Shown piece by piece: positions 11,001 through 21,706 of a stretch of 64,000 bases of DNA. The notes beneath the pieces were generated by a model, which made no database searches, was not told the origin of the DNA, and worked only from the letters and a program-made list of their open reading frames with translations. The position numbers and the translations under genes were made by a program. Source of the stretch: Clytia hemisphaerica (taxonomy: Eukaryota; Cnidaria; Hydrozoa; Leptothecata; Clytiidae); the NCBI GenBank assembly GCA_902728285.1, contig CACVBU010001002.1:219970-283969 (forward strand), in the 5' to 3' direction. The first letter of the stretch is position 1. Every line of letters starts with the position of its first letter.

Positions 11001-12467
11001 GACTTTGATTTCGCAACGGCTGAGAAAGTTTTGGCAAATTACGAAGGGTTTGAGGGAGCAATGGATCCAATCGAGATCGCTGAAGTTGGTGCCATTCTTG
11101 ACTATATTGTTGACAAACTCTGCACCTTGATCACCGAATCCAGTTCCATTACTGGAAACGTACGGGCAGCGATTGCCGCAGCGAACGGAGTATGTCCAAC
11201 TATCTTGAAAACTGTCAGTATCTTGATGGAGACATTCGGACAGATTGAAGGAAACGAAGACTCTCTCATCAATGCTTTTGTGATGTTGGCAAGAGCGAAA
11301 CTGGCTGAATCAAGCGCTGGATTCTTATCACAAGCTTTACAAACGGATCTCACGTCACCGTTAACACGAGAGATTTTAAAACATTTCTCCATGTTTGTTT
11401 TGAGAGAGCAAAAGAGGAAACTAGTTAAAGAAGCTTGTGATAAAATCACGTACCTAAACCATGGTGTTGAACAAGACTTCTGTACACAAGCCTTGTCAGA
11501 TCTGGACAGTGATATAACACGGTTGATTGGGTATCAGTTCACCGACATGTGCCCGAACCCAACGCATGAGAATGTTGTTATACCCGTCCAAACTTTATCA
11601 TCCAACAAAACCAGGCTAGATCTGATTGATATTGGCAAACTTCTTCAAGGGAGCGACGATACGGACTGGCAAACATCAGGTGAAGTATTCTTTCAGATTC
11701 CCGATGAGAAATGGATGGTCGAAAATGGTTGGTTGCAAGGTAACGAGAAAGGTCCATTCTTCGTCAAGCAGTTTGAAATATTCCTGCCACCGCAACAACC
11801 GAATGGCACACGATTTAGAGTGGAATCTGATTTGCAACTCATGAAGAACGAAATCAAAGGTAAACGTTACGCATTTGATCAACCTATGAATTTCGCTCTC
11901 AAATATGATGAAAATGAAAACATCCCTCAATCTTGCAGAGAACGAATCGAACCTTACTCGACATGCTCAAGAAACAGCCGCTATCCGATCTGTATAAAAC
12001 AGAACGGCCGACTACCAGGAAAATTCTACCCATCACTTAACGCGTTATGGAAGTTAAGAATCCGTAGCAAATATCCACTTCCACAAATCTATCAATCGAC
12101 ACCATTCTACCTTCAAGCTAGAATTGAATTCTGCACCAAAAGCACCGGAACAACCATCCCTAAAACGCGAAAACGTCGAAATCTATCGTTCAGCCGAGTT
12201 TGCTGTCCATCTGATCAATATTTCGATATTAAAACCAACATCAAAGCTTCCGGTCAAAACCCGTGCAAGAAATGTCCATCTGGTGCTGTTAGAATCAGTG
12301 GTTACTTCTGTGAAAATTGTCCAACGGGCATGCAACCGGGTCCTGATGTTTACGGATGCCAACAATGCCCAGTTGGAATGTACAAAGATGTATCTGGATC
12401 ACAACTTTGTCAGAAATGCCCCCTCGGTAAGACGACTCCAAAGAAAGGAAGCACCGAATGCATCTGA
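5060..12467 (+). CDS. Secreted Gla-like/LDLa/SRCR protein with helical core and Cys-rich tail
   Basis: Five exons, 5060-5110, 6925-7148, 7991-8172, 8960-9262 and 9625-12467, join in frame into 1200 residues. Residues 1-17 are a signal peptide. Residues 30-48 look like a propeptide ending in RRSKR, followed by a short EECC...C segment with Glu pairs (55-78) that resembles a Gla domain. An LDL-receptor class A domain spans C97-C133 (CDNGRDCPNAEDEKYC). SRCR domains lie at about 153-250, 255-347 and 350-447, the third divergent. Residues 455-870 are almost wholly alpha-helical with hydrophobic stretches near 620-655. A Cys-poor folded part (890-1095) ends at a TRKR dibasic site (1101-1104). The tail (1112-1200) has CxxC-spaced cysteines like ephrin-receptor/GCC2-GCC3 repeats. 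SRCR and LDLa domains usually bind proteins, glycans or microbes. The role of the whole protein is unknown. The long ORF reading upstream of 9625 is intron. Confidence 0.85.
5226..6312. mobile_element. Palindrome-rich transposon-like segment in SRCR intron 1
   Basis: At least three nested inverted repeats are visible. AATAATGACCGGTT at 5226-5239 pairs with its complement at 5342-5355. GCAGTTTGATTATTAG at 5464-5479 pairs with 5541-5556. ATTATTATCCATAT near 5605-5618 pairs with 5966-5979. The GC-rich interior (GACGCGAAGCGGAGG) contrasts with the AT-rich surroundings. No transposase frame is seen. Confidence 0.6.
6328..6715. mobile_element. piggyBac-type MITE with TTAA duplication
   Basis: TTAA at 6324-6327 and 6716-6719 flanks an element whose ends read CCCTTTCAGTCCCAGAG and, reversed, CCTTTCAGCCCCAGAG. 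A TTAA target with CCC/CC ends is typical of piggyBac-like elements. It is non-autonomous (388 bp) and itself carries a second insertion at 6356-6527. Confidence 0.75.
6356..6527. mobile_element. Nested 172-bp MITE, 8-bp target duplication
   Basis: TGCAGAGC occurs at 6348-6355 and again at 6528-6535. Between them are inverted ends of about 25 bp (AGGCGTAGCGAGATACCCTG and its complement). The 8-bp duplication suggests a hAT-type mobiliser. It sits inside the piggyBac-like MITE and is therefore the younger insertion. Confidence 0.75.
8285..8613. mobile_element. G-run/C-run element in SRCR intron 3
   Basis: AGGTAGTC occurs at 8277-8284 and 8614-8621 and flanks a segment that starts CCCGGGGGG and ends CACCCGGA. 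The interior carries repeated units of the type GACCCTTAnnGGGAC. Its right end TTTGCCTAAGTACCCCCC is shared with the element ending at 16262. No transposase is present; the short open frames are repeat-derived. Confidence 0.65.
8790..8932. repeat. Interspersed repeat, second copy at 40632-40742
   Basis: A stretch containing CTGATATGAAATATGTGTCT and ending in AAATAAAACCTTTAA recurs at 40632-40742. The flank near 8697 (TTTTTAAATAAGAGTGATA) recurs near 34858. Function and class are unknown. Confidence 0.55.
9346..9476. repeat. Partial copy of the 3854-4213 repeat family
   Basis: This lies in the last intron of the SRCR gene. It starts CAGCCCCGGCGGAA, the reverse of the right end of the 3854-4213 copy. 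It contains GGGGAGGCT twice, as 4107-4213 does in diverged form. It creates an artificial upstream extension of the last SRCR exon's open frame. Confidence 0.5.
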
Positions 12468-12480
12468 ATATATTTTTTTT

Positions 12481-12486
12481 AATAAA
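12481..12486 (+). terminator. Poly(A) signal of the SRCR gene
   Basis: AATAAA lies 14 bases past the TGA stop in AT-rich sequence, which gives a very short 3' UTR. Confidence 0.7.
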
Positions 12487-13030
12487 CAAGAAATTATGTA
12501 ATCATATATTATTTTATTGAATAGCTCATTTCATACCTCCTACCTTATCGGGAAAAATATTCGTAAATTGCTCAAATCTTCGTCACTTTTCAAGTATGTT
12601 TCGAAAGTAAATCTGTTAGCCACGTGACAGTAGATTTTCAACTTTTGGAAATTTTTTTCTGAAAAACATCATCGTTGAGTGCAGTGTAAAGCACTGATTA
12701 TTTGATTTTGTTTGTTTGTAATTTATAGAAAATCTTAGACCGTCTAGTAACAAATAGAACTTAGTGTCATTATAAAAACCAAACCCGTTTGAATGTATCA
12801 TTACTGTAACTTTTGTAGGTTGCTATTGAAACAAAAGATTGTAACAAATGCTATGGAACGCTGAGTAAAATAGACTCTTAAATTTATTTTCTTTCTTCTT
12901 TGTCTTCAGTGGACTAATCAGGGCTTAAAAATTGTTAAACAATATTTTTGAAGAAAAACTGAAGGTTTTATTTGACATACGAGACTCAAAATTGAAAATA
13001 TTGATTGATTTCGATTACGTAAAAACAACA
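12487..13030. other. Intergenic, no gene seen
   Basis: AT-rich spacer between the SRCR gene and the repeat at 13.03 kb; no exon or structured repeat recognised. Confidence 0.5.
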
Positions 13031-13192
13031 AAACAAGCAACATGCTGAATGAACCTACCTGATAAGCTGCTTTTAGGAGAAACCTGCCCTCTGTCTTTAA
13101 GCAAAAAATCCCGAAGAAAGCTAGTAACTGACGAACGAACGAACGAACGAACGAACAAAGGTTAATTTAAAGGATCTCCGAGGTAGGTCTGA
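13031..13192. mobile_element. Short copy of the GGACCTACC / (GAAC)n repeat family
   Basis: Left end CATGCTGAATGAACCTACCTGAT and right end GAGGTAGGT match, in diverged form, the copies at 20991, 25770 and 26534. Just before the right end is a GAAC tetranucleotide run (13131-13156) and then GGTTAATTTA, the same arrangement as in the longer copies. This copy has lost most of the interior. Confidence 0.6.
13131..13156. repeat. (GAAC)n microsatellite
   Basis: About six uninterrupted GAAC units near the right end of the 13031-13192 element. Related tetranucleotide tracts occur at the same relative place in the other family members. Confidence 0.85.
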
Positions 13193-13859
13193 AAATATAT
13201 ATTTGTATTACTGGCTGTCCCAAAGAGAATTATGAGAAAAAAATTCTCGAGGCCTCTTCTCACTCGACAAGTTGAAAAATAGTTGGAAAATGTATTGCAT
13301 GGTAGCATTAAAATATAATTATCTATCTGTACCTATGACAATAAAAATTGACTTACAATATTGTTAGGTAGTCGAGTGACTGATTTCTTGACCATCATCA
13401 ATCCCATTCACATGTCCTTTCATCATTTTCATATTTAGCACTGAAATGAAAGAAAATTTCAAGAAAAATAGAACACCCATTAAGTCATTCGATGCAAGAT
13501 TTTTGAAAATGTTTAGACAAAATGATTAATGTTCCACTCAGGAACATTTTGTCAATATGCTTATCCCAAAAATATGTTTAAACGCCTTTAAAGATTTAAT
13601 TGTCTTACTTATCTTTGGATTAAATCCTTATCAAAAGATCTTGAATAATGACTGCTATATGTACAAAAATATATCTATTTACAGGGTACATTTCATTTGA
13701 AAAAAAAACTAGCTAGCTACAAAACTGAATAGCGAATAGTGGATTCAAAATGTTCTTCTAAAAATTCAATATTACGAAAATTGACTACTTTTCTGATGGT
13801 AGCCTCTTTGGTGGTGAGAGGTTAAGGAAGATCCTGTCCATGTAATATAAATATCAAAT
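13193..13859. other. 3' flank of MRPS35
   Basis: AT-rich sequence downstream of the MRPS35 stop. No exon seen. A clear AATAAA on the minus strand close to the stop was not found. Confidence 0.4.
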
Positions 13860-16800
13860 CTAATTATCGAATTCTGAGCCACTACTTCTTCTGTAAGGAA
13901 GATCAAAAGTGCTCATGTCAGGAAGCTCTCTTTGTATTTTCTCCCATTCTTCTTTGGCTAACCGTTTCTCTTCATCCGTGAGAGTTCCGCTGATACCGTG
14001 TTTCCGGATTTCATAAACAAACGGATGACCGTTCTTATTGTACCGTATGACTTTATCATTGATGATTCTGTAAAAAGAACGCCGTCTATGTTCCATTTCA
14101 TTGTAAAGTTTAGGGTTGAGTTCAGCATTGACTTCGTCGATTTCTTGCTGAATCTCTTCGTCTGTTTTTCCTTCGGCCTCGATTTCCCAGTCTTCCGTTT
14201 TCTAAAACAAAACAAAAGTTGATTCAAGCTAATTTGTCATGTAAGTACGGATTGAAGTACAACCCTTTCATCTCAATCCTTCTAATTGTGTACGAATTCA
14301 AAGTATCTTTCACATTTACTTTTTCGATGATTGAAAAGACTAACATAGCACTTTTACACATTGATCTAAAATTACATAGTTTGTCCAAATGTCAAAAAAA
14401 AGAAGGAAAGGAAGAAATGAAAAGCGGTTTCGTAGACAAACTTCTTACCCAAGCTTCATGGTATAGTGCAGTCAATAAATAATAAGCATAATCTTTATTT
14501 TGCTTTCGTGTCGGACAACTAAAGAGAAAACGATTTAAGAGATTAGAAATCAAATTGACTTGTTCTCAGTGATTTGTACCTAGCCCATCAAGAGGAAGAA
14601 TTACAAGAAAATGAATCAACATTTTAACTCATTGATACCTCTTCGTAATGATCGTCAGCTCGTCATTCGCACGGTTATAACGGTGTCCAACTAAACGAAT
14701 CAATTTCGTTCGAGCATGGTCATCGAGTTCCAAGTCTTTCAAGTAAACCTATGAAACGAGATGATCTTTTAAAAAATAATTTCCTAACAGTGTAATCCCG
14801 TAGCTAGAGCAAGAGCTTCAGAAACCAAAACAGCGTTAGGCCGTATCGATTCAAGACAGCCTAAAGTCAATTTTTTTCGTTTTGAGAAGATCGACTGATT
14901 TTCCAATGTTGGATGAAATGTTTGATGGAAAAATTTGCATTGGATGAAGCGAAAATCAAGGCCGGGGCAAACCGATCAAACATTTCATCCAACATGACTT
15001 GGAAAAAAAAGGAAAATTTTAAAAATAAAGAAAAAAGTACCACCAAACCAATCCAACACGAAAATTACACAATTCAATGAGAGAGCTTCTTTGATCTCGC
15101 CGCAAATGTTGGATGAAATGTTTGATGGCAATCAAACTTCATCCAACACCGTCCAACACGGTTTTTTCTTCTTTTTTTGAATTTTCATTTTTCCCCAAAA
15201 ATTTGAATTGACGTAAACCGGTCCAACATTTCATCCAACATCAGAAAAAGGCATGTTGGATGAAATGTTGGATCGGTTTGCCCTAGCCTTTATGGGGTAT
15301 TGGGAATATCTTTTTGCTCTAAAATGGCACTTATTAGACTAAGGGCTGTATTGAATTGGACTGAAAATCTTCATACTAAGCAAGTCTCAAGCTAGAATCG
15401 AGCTTTAAACTCACAATTTAGTTAAACATTTCATGAGAGAATAAAATTGGCACATAATGCTTTCCAAGAAATCTTTAAAAGAAATTTCCATTTCCCTAAA
15501 TTCAGGACTTAAGGCTGTTAATGGTATTATGTTATATTAAGGAAGATTTAAAACCCTCTATTTTTTTTAATCGCAAGAAACGCCACTTTCTCATAGGAGT
15601 TGAGGCGATTTTTTGAAAGCTGCATGCTGAAATAAGGGGGGGTTGGTTTTGGGTTTTTTTTCGCCTGTCTTGATGCGGCGATAAGCTTTAGCAAAGGTTA
15701 TTTACTGGGTGATTAAAATTGTTTAAAATACCTGTAGCTTGACTTTGTTAGAGTCGGGATGGCGGATAGAGGGGCCGGCATAAATATGATTGATGGTGGT
15801 GATGCGAATGGGACGGTGACCAATATCCTCTGGCCAGGGTGAACAATATTCTAAAGATCATGAAAACATTGATGTTTCGTGCAAACTGGGTTAACCAAAA
15901 TGTTTGAGCAATGAAAAAACACACAGTTTTAAAACCAAGTGCGCAAAACCCAACCATATCTGACCATTATGAAGCTTCCAGGTGGCCTTTTAGGTTTTGT
16001 GACGGACAGACAACTAACCTAGGCCTGGTTGAGGGATGCTGGGTATGTGCATGCCAGACCTCCAAACCCTGACCCTTAGTCTGATTTTTGCTGAAAAGGT
16101 GACCCTTATAGAGACTTTTTTATAATTTTTTCTCTTGAAATCAAAAACATTTCCTAAAAGCCGTGAATTTTTCGACCCTTAGAGAGATTTTGGAAGGTGA
16201 AAAAACCGACCCTTAAGGCACGCACATACCCAGCACCCATTTTTGCCTAAGTACCCCCCCCCCTCCAGGACCTGGCAACACAAGTATTGTGAGATTCTAG
16301 CTCGACTGAAGTTAAGTATCTATCTGTAATGTAAGTGAAGCATGAGAAGAAATTTTGAAATTGAAACTAGGAAGGAAGACGAGGATCAAACCTGTTAAAG
16401 CTTCACAATGCTTCTTGATAGCAGGTGGCGTCAAGTGGAAGAAGTTGGGGATCTAATGAAATAACAAATATAGGATAGAGAAAACCAATCATCGTCAATT
16501 GCAATATCGAATCCAAATTCTGGCTTAAAAAAATTTCTCTATTTCGTTTCAAAATAAATCTTGATGGCGTAGATGTAATGCATTTGGAATATGTCTCTAT
16601 TAAAAACAACCCTGTTTGGATAAAGCTGCTAATTACCTTGAGCAGCTCGATATTCCCTTTGTCATGGGGTGGAACATCGCCAACTTTATTGGTTCGAGGT
16701 CTACCCATTCGTAGTGGTAGAGGTACAACCCCAGGATTGTAAGATTGTGCAGCTTCAAAGACGTCAGACCAATCCGTTACGTCAAGGTTCAATGATTCCG

Positions 16801-17291
16801 AACGTGGAAGCACATTCTAACAAAATAAAAAACGAAAAAGTACAACACTCTTTAACAGGATTCAATTTTAAAACTTTAGTTTAGTTTGAGTACAGTTTAA
16901 AGAAAGAAACAATACCTGCCCTCTCCTGTTATGTCTTGGAGCTCCTTTCGTTCTACGAGAAACAGCTGAAAAGGAAAAAGTAAACTTTCAGCAAAGGAGA
17001 TACAAAAAGATGAAATTCTTCTAAAAAAACAGAAATCCAATATATCAAGGACTTAACAATTATCATCTTTCCCATAAAACAACATCAAATTCAGATTAGA
17101 TGATCAAAAGGCCTACCTTTTCCTAAACCCATAAGTGGAACAGGCGCTTTTGAGCTTGAATGCCTTTCTTGTTGATGATGAAAATTGGGGAGGAGAATCG
17201 AGCATCTTTGAACGCAAACCGGATAAGCGGCGGTTGTTGCTCCTTGTAGCCGGACTGCTAGTTTGAAAATATTCTGTGAAGATGGATTCAT
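13860..17291 (-). CDS. MRPS35: Mitochondrial small ribosomal subunit protein mS35
   Basis: Eight exons on the minus strand (17291-17117, 16965-16916, 16816-16637, 16452-16392, 15850-15732, 14748-14639, 14518-14449, 14201-13860) join in frame into 368 residues; human MRPS35 is about 323. Residues 1-60 are Arg/Ser-rich with almost no acid, as in a mitochondrial presequence. The family core is clear: VPLPLRMGRP (about 106-115), GNIELLKIPNFFHLTPPAIK spanning an exon junction (129-148), and KHCEAL. Then come VYLKDLELDDHARTKLIRLV (196-215) and CPTRKQNKDYAYYLLTALYH (233-252), followed by EAWKTEDWE. The charged C-terminus (256-368) is longer than in mammals and ends at TAG. mS35 sits in the mitoribosome small subunit. 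The intron between 14749 and 15731 carries a cluster of ATGTTGGATGAAATG repeats. Confidence 0.93.
14908..15290. repeat. ATGTTGGATGAAATG inverted-repeat cluster
   Basis: The word ATGTTGGATGAAATGTT and its complement occur about six times in both orientations in an intron of MRPS35. The outer copies are near 14908 and 15253-15270. The arrangement suggests a foldback or nested MITE. I could not fix exact ends or a target duplication. Confidence 0.6.
16033..16262. mobile_element. G-run/C-run element in MRPS35 intron
   Basis: GATGCTGGGTATGTGCATGCC on the left pairs with GGCACGCACATACCCAGCACC on the right. The interior again has GACCCTTA units, and the right end is TTTGCCTAAGTACCCCCC, as in the 8285-8613 element. 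It lies between MRPS35 exons 4 and 5. Confidence 0.6.
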
Positions 17292-20200
17292 TTTTCTATT
17301 TGTTATATAATTTCTCTAAACTAAAACAGACAATGATTTAGATAACAACAAATCGAAACGAGTCAGTAACAATTGATTGTGTTTGATAGGATAAATAAAC
17401 CAGCCGAGGCTGGAAAGTCAGCCAATATAGCTAGATTATTAGTTGGATAGCTTGTAAAGAATTTAAGTAGCTGCGATGGAAGGAAGGACTAGATGCATAA
17501 AGAATCAAGCGAAATTGGAAAATTTTAAGAGCTAAAAACCACATTTTGCTTAAAAATGTTTGTCCAGGTTACTCAAAACTCCTAGTAGTTAGATTGAGTA
17601 GAAAATGAACATTCCATATGTTAAGCATTTAAATTCAACTTTTAACATTTTTGAAGATAAAGTAAAAATCTAGGGACAAATTACAAATTACAAAATTTTA
17701 GATATGTCCTGTTATAAACCTGTACAAAAATTTTATCAAAAAAATCAAATAGACGAATCATTTACATTTATAAATACAAGTAGTTTTCTTTTTGAATAAT
17801 AGTTCAATAACTTTATTCCAGTAGCATGTTTACAATAACCAAGCAAAACAAAACAATGCAATACGAAATGGTTAATGGACAAGTAGATAGCACTTATGAT
17901 ATCATTTTGATCACAACGCGTACAATCTTAAAATTATGTAATATTGCCGCCTTTATTGGCACCTTTTAAAGTTATGTATGTACACATTTTCTTTTTTATA
18001 AGCAACCAGGTTGCTAAGGTCAAATCAAATATTTTCGGGGTATCTCTATTCTAACAAATGGAAATGGTGTTACTCGCCCTGAAATGCATTTTAAAGGTAT
18101 AATTGTGGCCCCCTATAAAAAATTTCTTGAAAGGCTAAGCAACCTAGCAGGCGCATAACTTTGTGAAAAAGGTTTTGATTTTTATTAAATTTCTAAACTT
18201 TGTGAAAAATGTTTTGATCTTTATCTGTCTTTATTAAATTTTTAAACCAGGTATGATTTTAGTATACCTGACCAAATTTTAATAACACTTTGTCACAATT
18301 CTTCAGGTGCTCCTACTAGAAATTCACACTCTAGAAATTGTAACTGGCTGCCATTAACAATTAAGCTAGTCACATACTCCAGAAAAACACAATTTGCCTC
18401 AAAAACTTTGCGAAAAGTAGTTCAGTCTCTATAAAATTTCAACAGAAACTGTATTTTACTAAGGCAGGTTACCCTTTAATGGACACCCACTATTATGGAC
18501 AAACCCTTCTAAAAGATTACAGTGCACGTAGTGTTCATATTATATCACAGTATATCATGATAATTTGTATAAAAATTTCATTTTTTTATTTTTGATATAA
18601 AATAAGTAAAAAAGTAAAAATCAGACAGAAAATGTCGAAATTAAATTGACATTATAAACTTTAAAATAATGCACTTGTGGATCTGTATTGTCTTTTAACA
18701 GCATCAAAGTAATTTATTTGACTAATGATTGGTGATGAAATTATGGTAAAATAGTGTTTCAAATGGGCGGGTCCACCCATTCTCTAACATGGATGTTTGT
18801 TACCTATTATGAACAGGTGCGTGTTTCCAACCAAAAAAGCCGAAAACATGCGCCAAGGTCACAAAACACAATCTGCATCCAGATGTGTGAACAATAAAAA
18901 AATAATATGTGATGGTCGTCATTTTATCCATTGTTCTGGCAGCAATCAATACGTTTCGTTCGCGTCAAAAATCTTCATAAAATAGAGTCAGTCAGTTGGT
19001 CGGTAGTAAATCTAGTCAGGTTTTTTGGAAAATGGTTTCAAAGTATAGTTTTTAATATTTATTCGCTCGCTTGATGAAAAATCCTGACAATTTTCTGACT
19101 CCTCCGGCATTTTCTGACTCCTCCGGCATTTTTGTCTGCCAAGTTGGTTGGATTGGTTGGCCGACGCAAACAGCCGGCGCAAACAGAACATATTTTTGAT
19201 TGTCTCCCTCTGCTGTTGTTGTAGCCAAACTAGCCAGTATGGATTCCACAAAATCTCGCGCCGCAGATATTTTTCCATACAGCAAGCCTCACACCAAGCA
19301 AAATTTCTTTTGTACCAACATTCAATTTTTCAATAAGGGTGCAAGATGGGAAAAGACATAATAAATAAATTGACGCAAGCGTAGTAAGCGAGCAAAAGCA
19401 AATTTAGCCAAATGAAAGCTAAAAATCAATGGATTATGGAGTCATTCACGTCGAGCTGGAATTATTACTTTACGCCAACTGAAAATCAAACAATCTTTGT
19501 AAGTACCCTTACGCCAATGCGCCAAAAACGTTTCAGTTGTACGCTGAGAAGATCTTCAACATTAGTTACACGAAATCCATACTGGCAAATACGTCCAAGT
19601 CCAAAAACATGATTGCATCCTCCTGTCTTTATCAAATTTAGACAGTAGCTGTGCTTTTTTATACTTTATCATATTCCAATAACATTATAACATGATCAAT
19701 TCCACCTACAGCTAGAGGCAAACAGGAAAAATATGTTTATTTATTATTGCAAACAAAAAGCAGAAATTCTTAAAAATATATAACAAAAACTTGAGCAAAT
19801 TGCTAAACCTTCAACAAATATAAAAAAGAATCCCCTTGATGAAAATCATGTGTTTGATTTGCCAAGTTTCAAAGTCGTTATAAAAAAGATATGACAGAAA
19901 TTGAAGCTTGCAACATGCATTTTTACTTCCTGCATTTACACTGAAAACACTGACTTTAAACCGCCATCTTGAAACACCACATCTATGTTTTCTAAAAACA
20001 ACACACGCTAAAAGTACACTAAAAGTTAACCCGATCGGATATAAACTTTAGAAATCGGGGAAACACGGCTTACGTAATGAGCATATCGGGGTAACATGTT
20101 TTTTTCGCTTTTGGTCTGATGATGGGGAAAAAGCCTATTTGAATAATCAGCTGTTGGCTGACTAATAATCTGATATTGTGAAATCGTAGGCCTATTGATT

Positions 20201-20990
20201 CGTTTTATATGGACCCAGGTAAAAAATCGTGTACATTCAGTTTAACCTAACTATTCAATAAATTAAAAATCTCCATAGAATAGAAAATTAGACAGTTCTC
20301 ACGTTGAAATTTTTTCAAAACACTTTATCAATAATTGATTTTGTTGAAGAATTAGGGAAAAATAGGATGTTTTACTAAGAATCATAGGAATTCACAGGCC
20401 AAAGATTGGTTGTTCCTTCCATAGTTAAAATATCATTACATCATAAAGACAAAGCAGAAATATGAAGGACAAAATATCCTTATATGCCATAAAACAGACT
20501 ATTCGTAAAATATTTCAAAAGAACATGAAACTATAAAATAGACAAATAATATTCAAGATAAATTATCACTAATTATTTACCACCCAACTGAAGCCAATGG
20601 AGCAAGCAAAAAATCGTTAAAAAATTTACGGCACTACAGTTTCAGTGTCCTGACCAAAGACCGCTCTTAATAATAAAAACTGCTATTTCAAATTACAAAA
20701 GAAAATCTACATACAAAAATTGTTTAGAAAAAGATAAAATAATTAACAAATAGAAAGACAACGGAATGCATGCAATAATAAATTATACTTAAAATTCAGA
20801 TATATTACCATTAAAAAATTCTATTGACAAATCTTGTGTTTAAAATCTTTAAAAGCTCAGGTTAGCTTCAAGATACTTGCTTGAAAGTTGCCTTAAGAGG
20901 ACTTATTTTGGCGAATTCCGGCAAAAATCATGTAACTGTAAGTTCAAGCCAAATTCTTTTTTAAAGAATTTTTGCTGATCTACAAAATAA
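17292..20990. other. 3.7-kb gap with no recognised gene
   Basis: AT-rich sequence with only short chance frames. Small structures seen are a 19-bp tandem duplication (TTTTCTGACTCCTCCGGCA, 19091-19128) and a diverged local duplication around 18157-18250 (ACTTTGTGAAAAA). The MRPS35 promoter should lie at its left edge. Confidence 0.5.
19091..19128. repeat. 19-bp perfect tandem duplication
   Basis: Two exact head-to-tail copies of a 19-bp unit starting TTTTCTGACTCC; no larger array. Confidence 0.85.
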
Positions 20991-21650
20991 CAAAACAAGC
21001 TAGATGCTGAATGGACCTACCTGATGATGTAGGTTGGATAGCAATACGAGGAGAAAAAAATCAGTCAAAAAATATAGCGTTTAGCGAAAATGCATAACAC
21101 AATAAATTCATCATTGATTGTTGATGGGGGGAGAGAGAAGGGTTGTAGGGGAAAAATAAATAGAAAGTTCTGGCGATTTTTAGATAGTTCCGGCTTCAAA
21201 AATCAGTTTTATTGACAATTGATCGTGGACATTGCTATTAACAATGTTTTTGAGTGAAGAAAACAACCAATTATAAGGAAAAAGTCCGATGAAAATCTGC
21301 AAAAACGGCGATTTCCGGCATTTTCGGCCGGAAAAGAATTTTTCTTAAAAATCGGACTTTGCCATGTTTTGGGCATTGCTAATACACGTCTTTGTGCAAA
21401 ATATCTGAAAAAACTAATGATGAAATCTCGAGAAAATGCCAAAAAACCGTTTTTTCCGGCATATTTCCGGCATTTTCGGCCGGAAATGATCTTTTTTCGA
21501 AAATTGGGCTCCGTGACATTTTGGGCATTACCATTTTGCATCATTGTGCCAAAAATCAGAAAAAACTAATCGCGACAAAAGCTGGTAACAGACGGACGGA
21601 CGAACGGACGGACATCGGTTAATTTATAGGACCTCCATGGTAGGTCCAAT
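20991..21650. mobile_element. GGACCTACC / tetranucleotide-tail element, 660-bp copy
   Basis: The left end AAGCTAGATGCTGAATGGAC continues into CTACCTGATGATG. The right end is GGTTAATTTATAGGACCTCC then TGGTAGGTCC. GGACCTACC and GGTAGGTCC are short inverted ends. A GACGGACGAACG tract precedes the right end. The interior has several CCGGCATTTTCGGCCGG palindromes. The left 200 bp align with the copy starting at 25770. Non-coding. Confidence 0.7.
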
Positions 21651-21706
21651 AAGTTCTCTTTAGGTAGTCAGAAAATGAAATATTTGATTATTTATCCCAT
21701 CAAGAT

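Noticed and set aside
13131..13156. Telomere-like or structural tandem repeat
   Set aside because: The GAAC unit is not a telomere motif and always sits at the same place in a dispersed repeat family.
16403..16813. 136-codon frame as a single-exon gene
   Set aside because: It reads through the intron between MRPS35 exons 3 and 4. Splice sites at 16637 and 16452 give the conserved protein.
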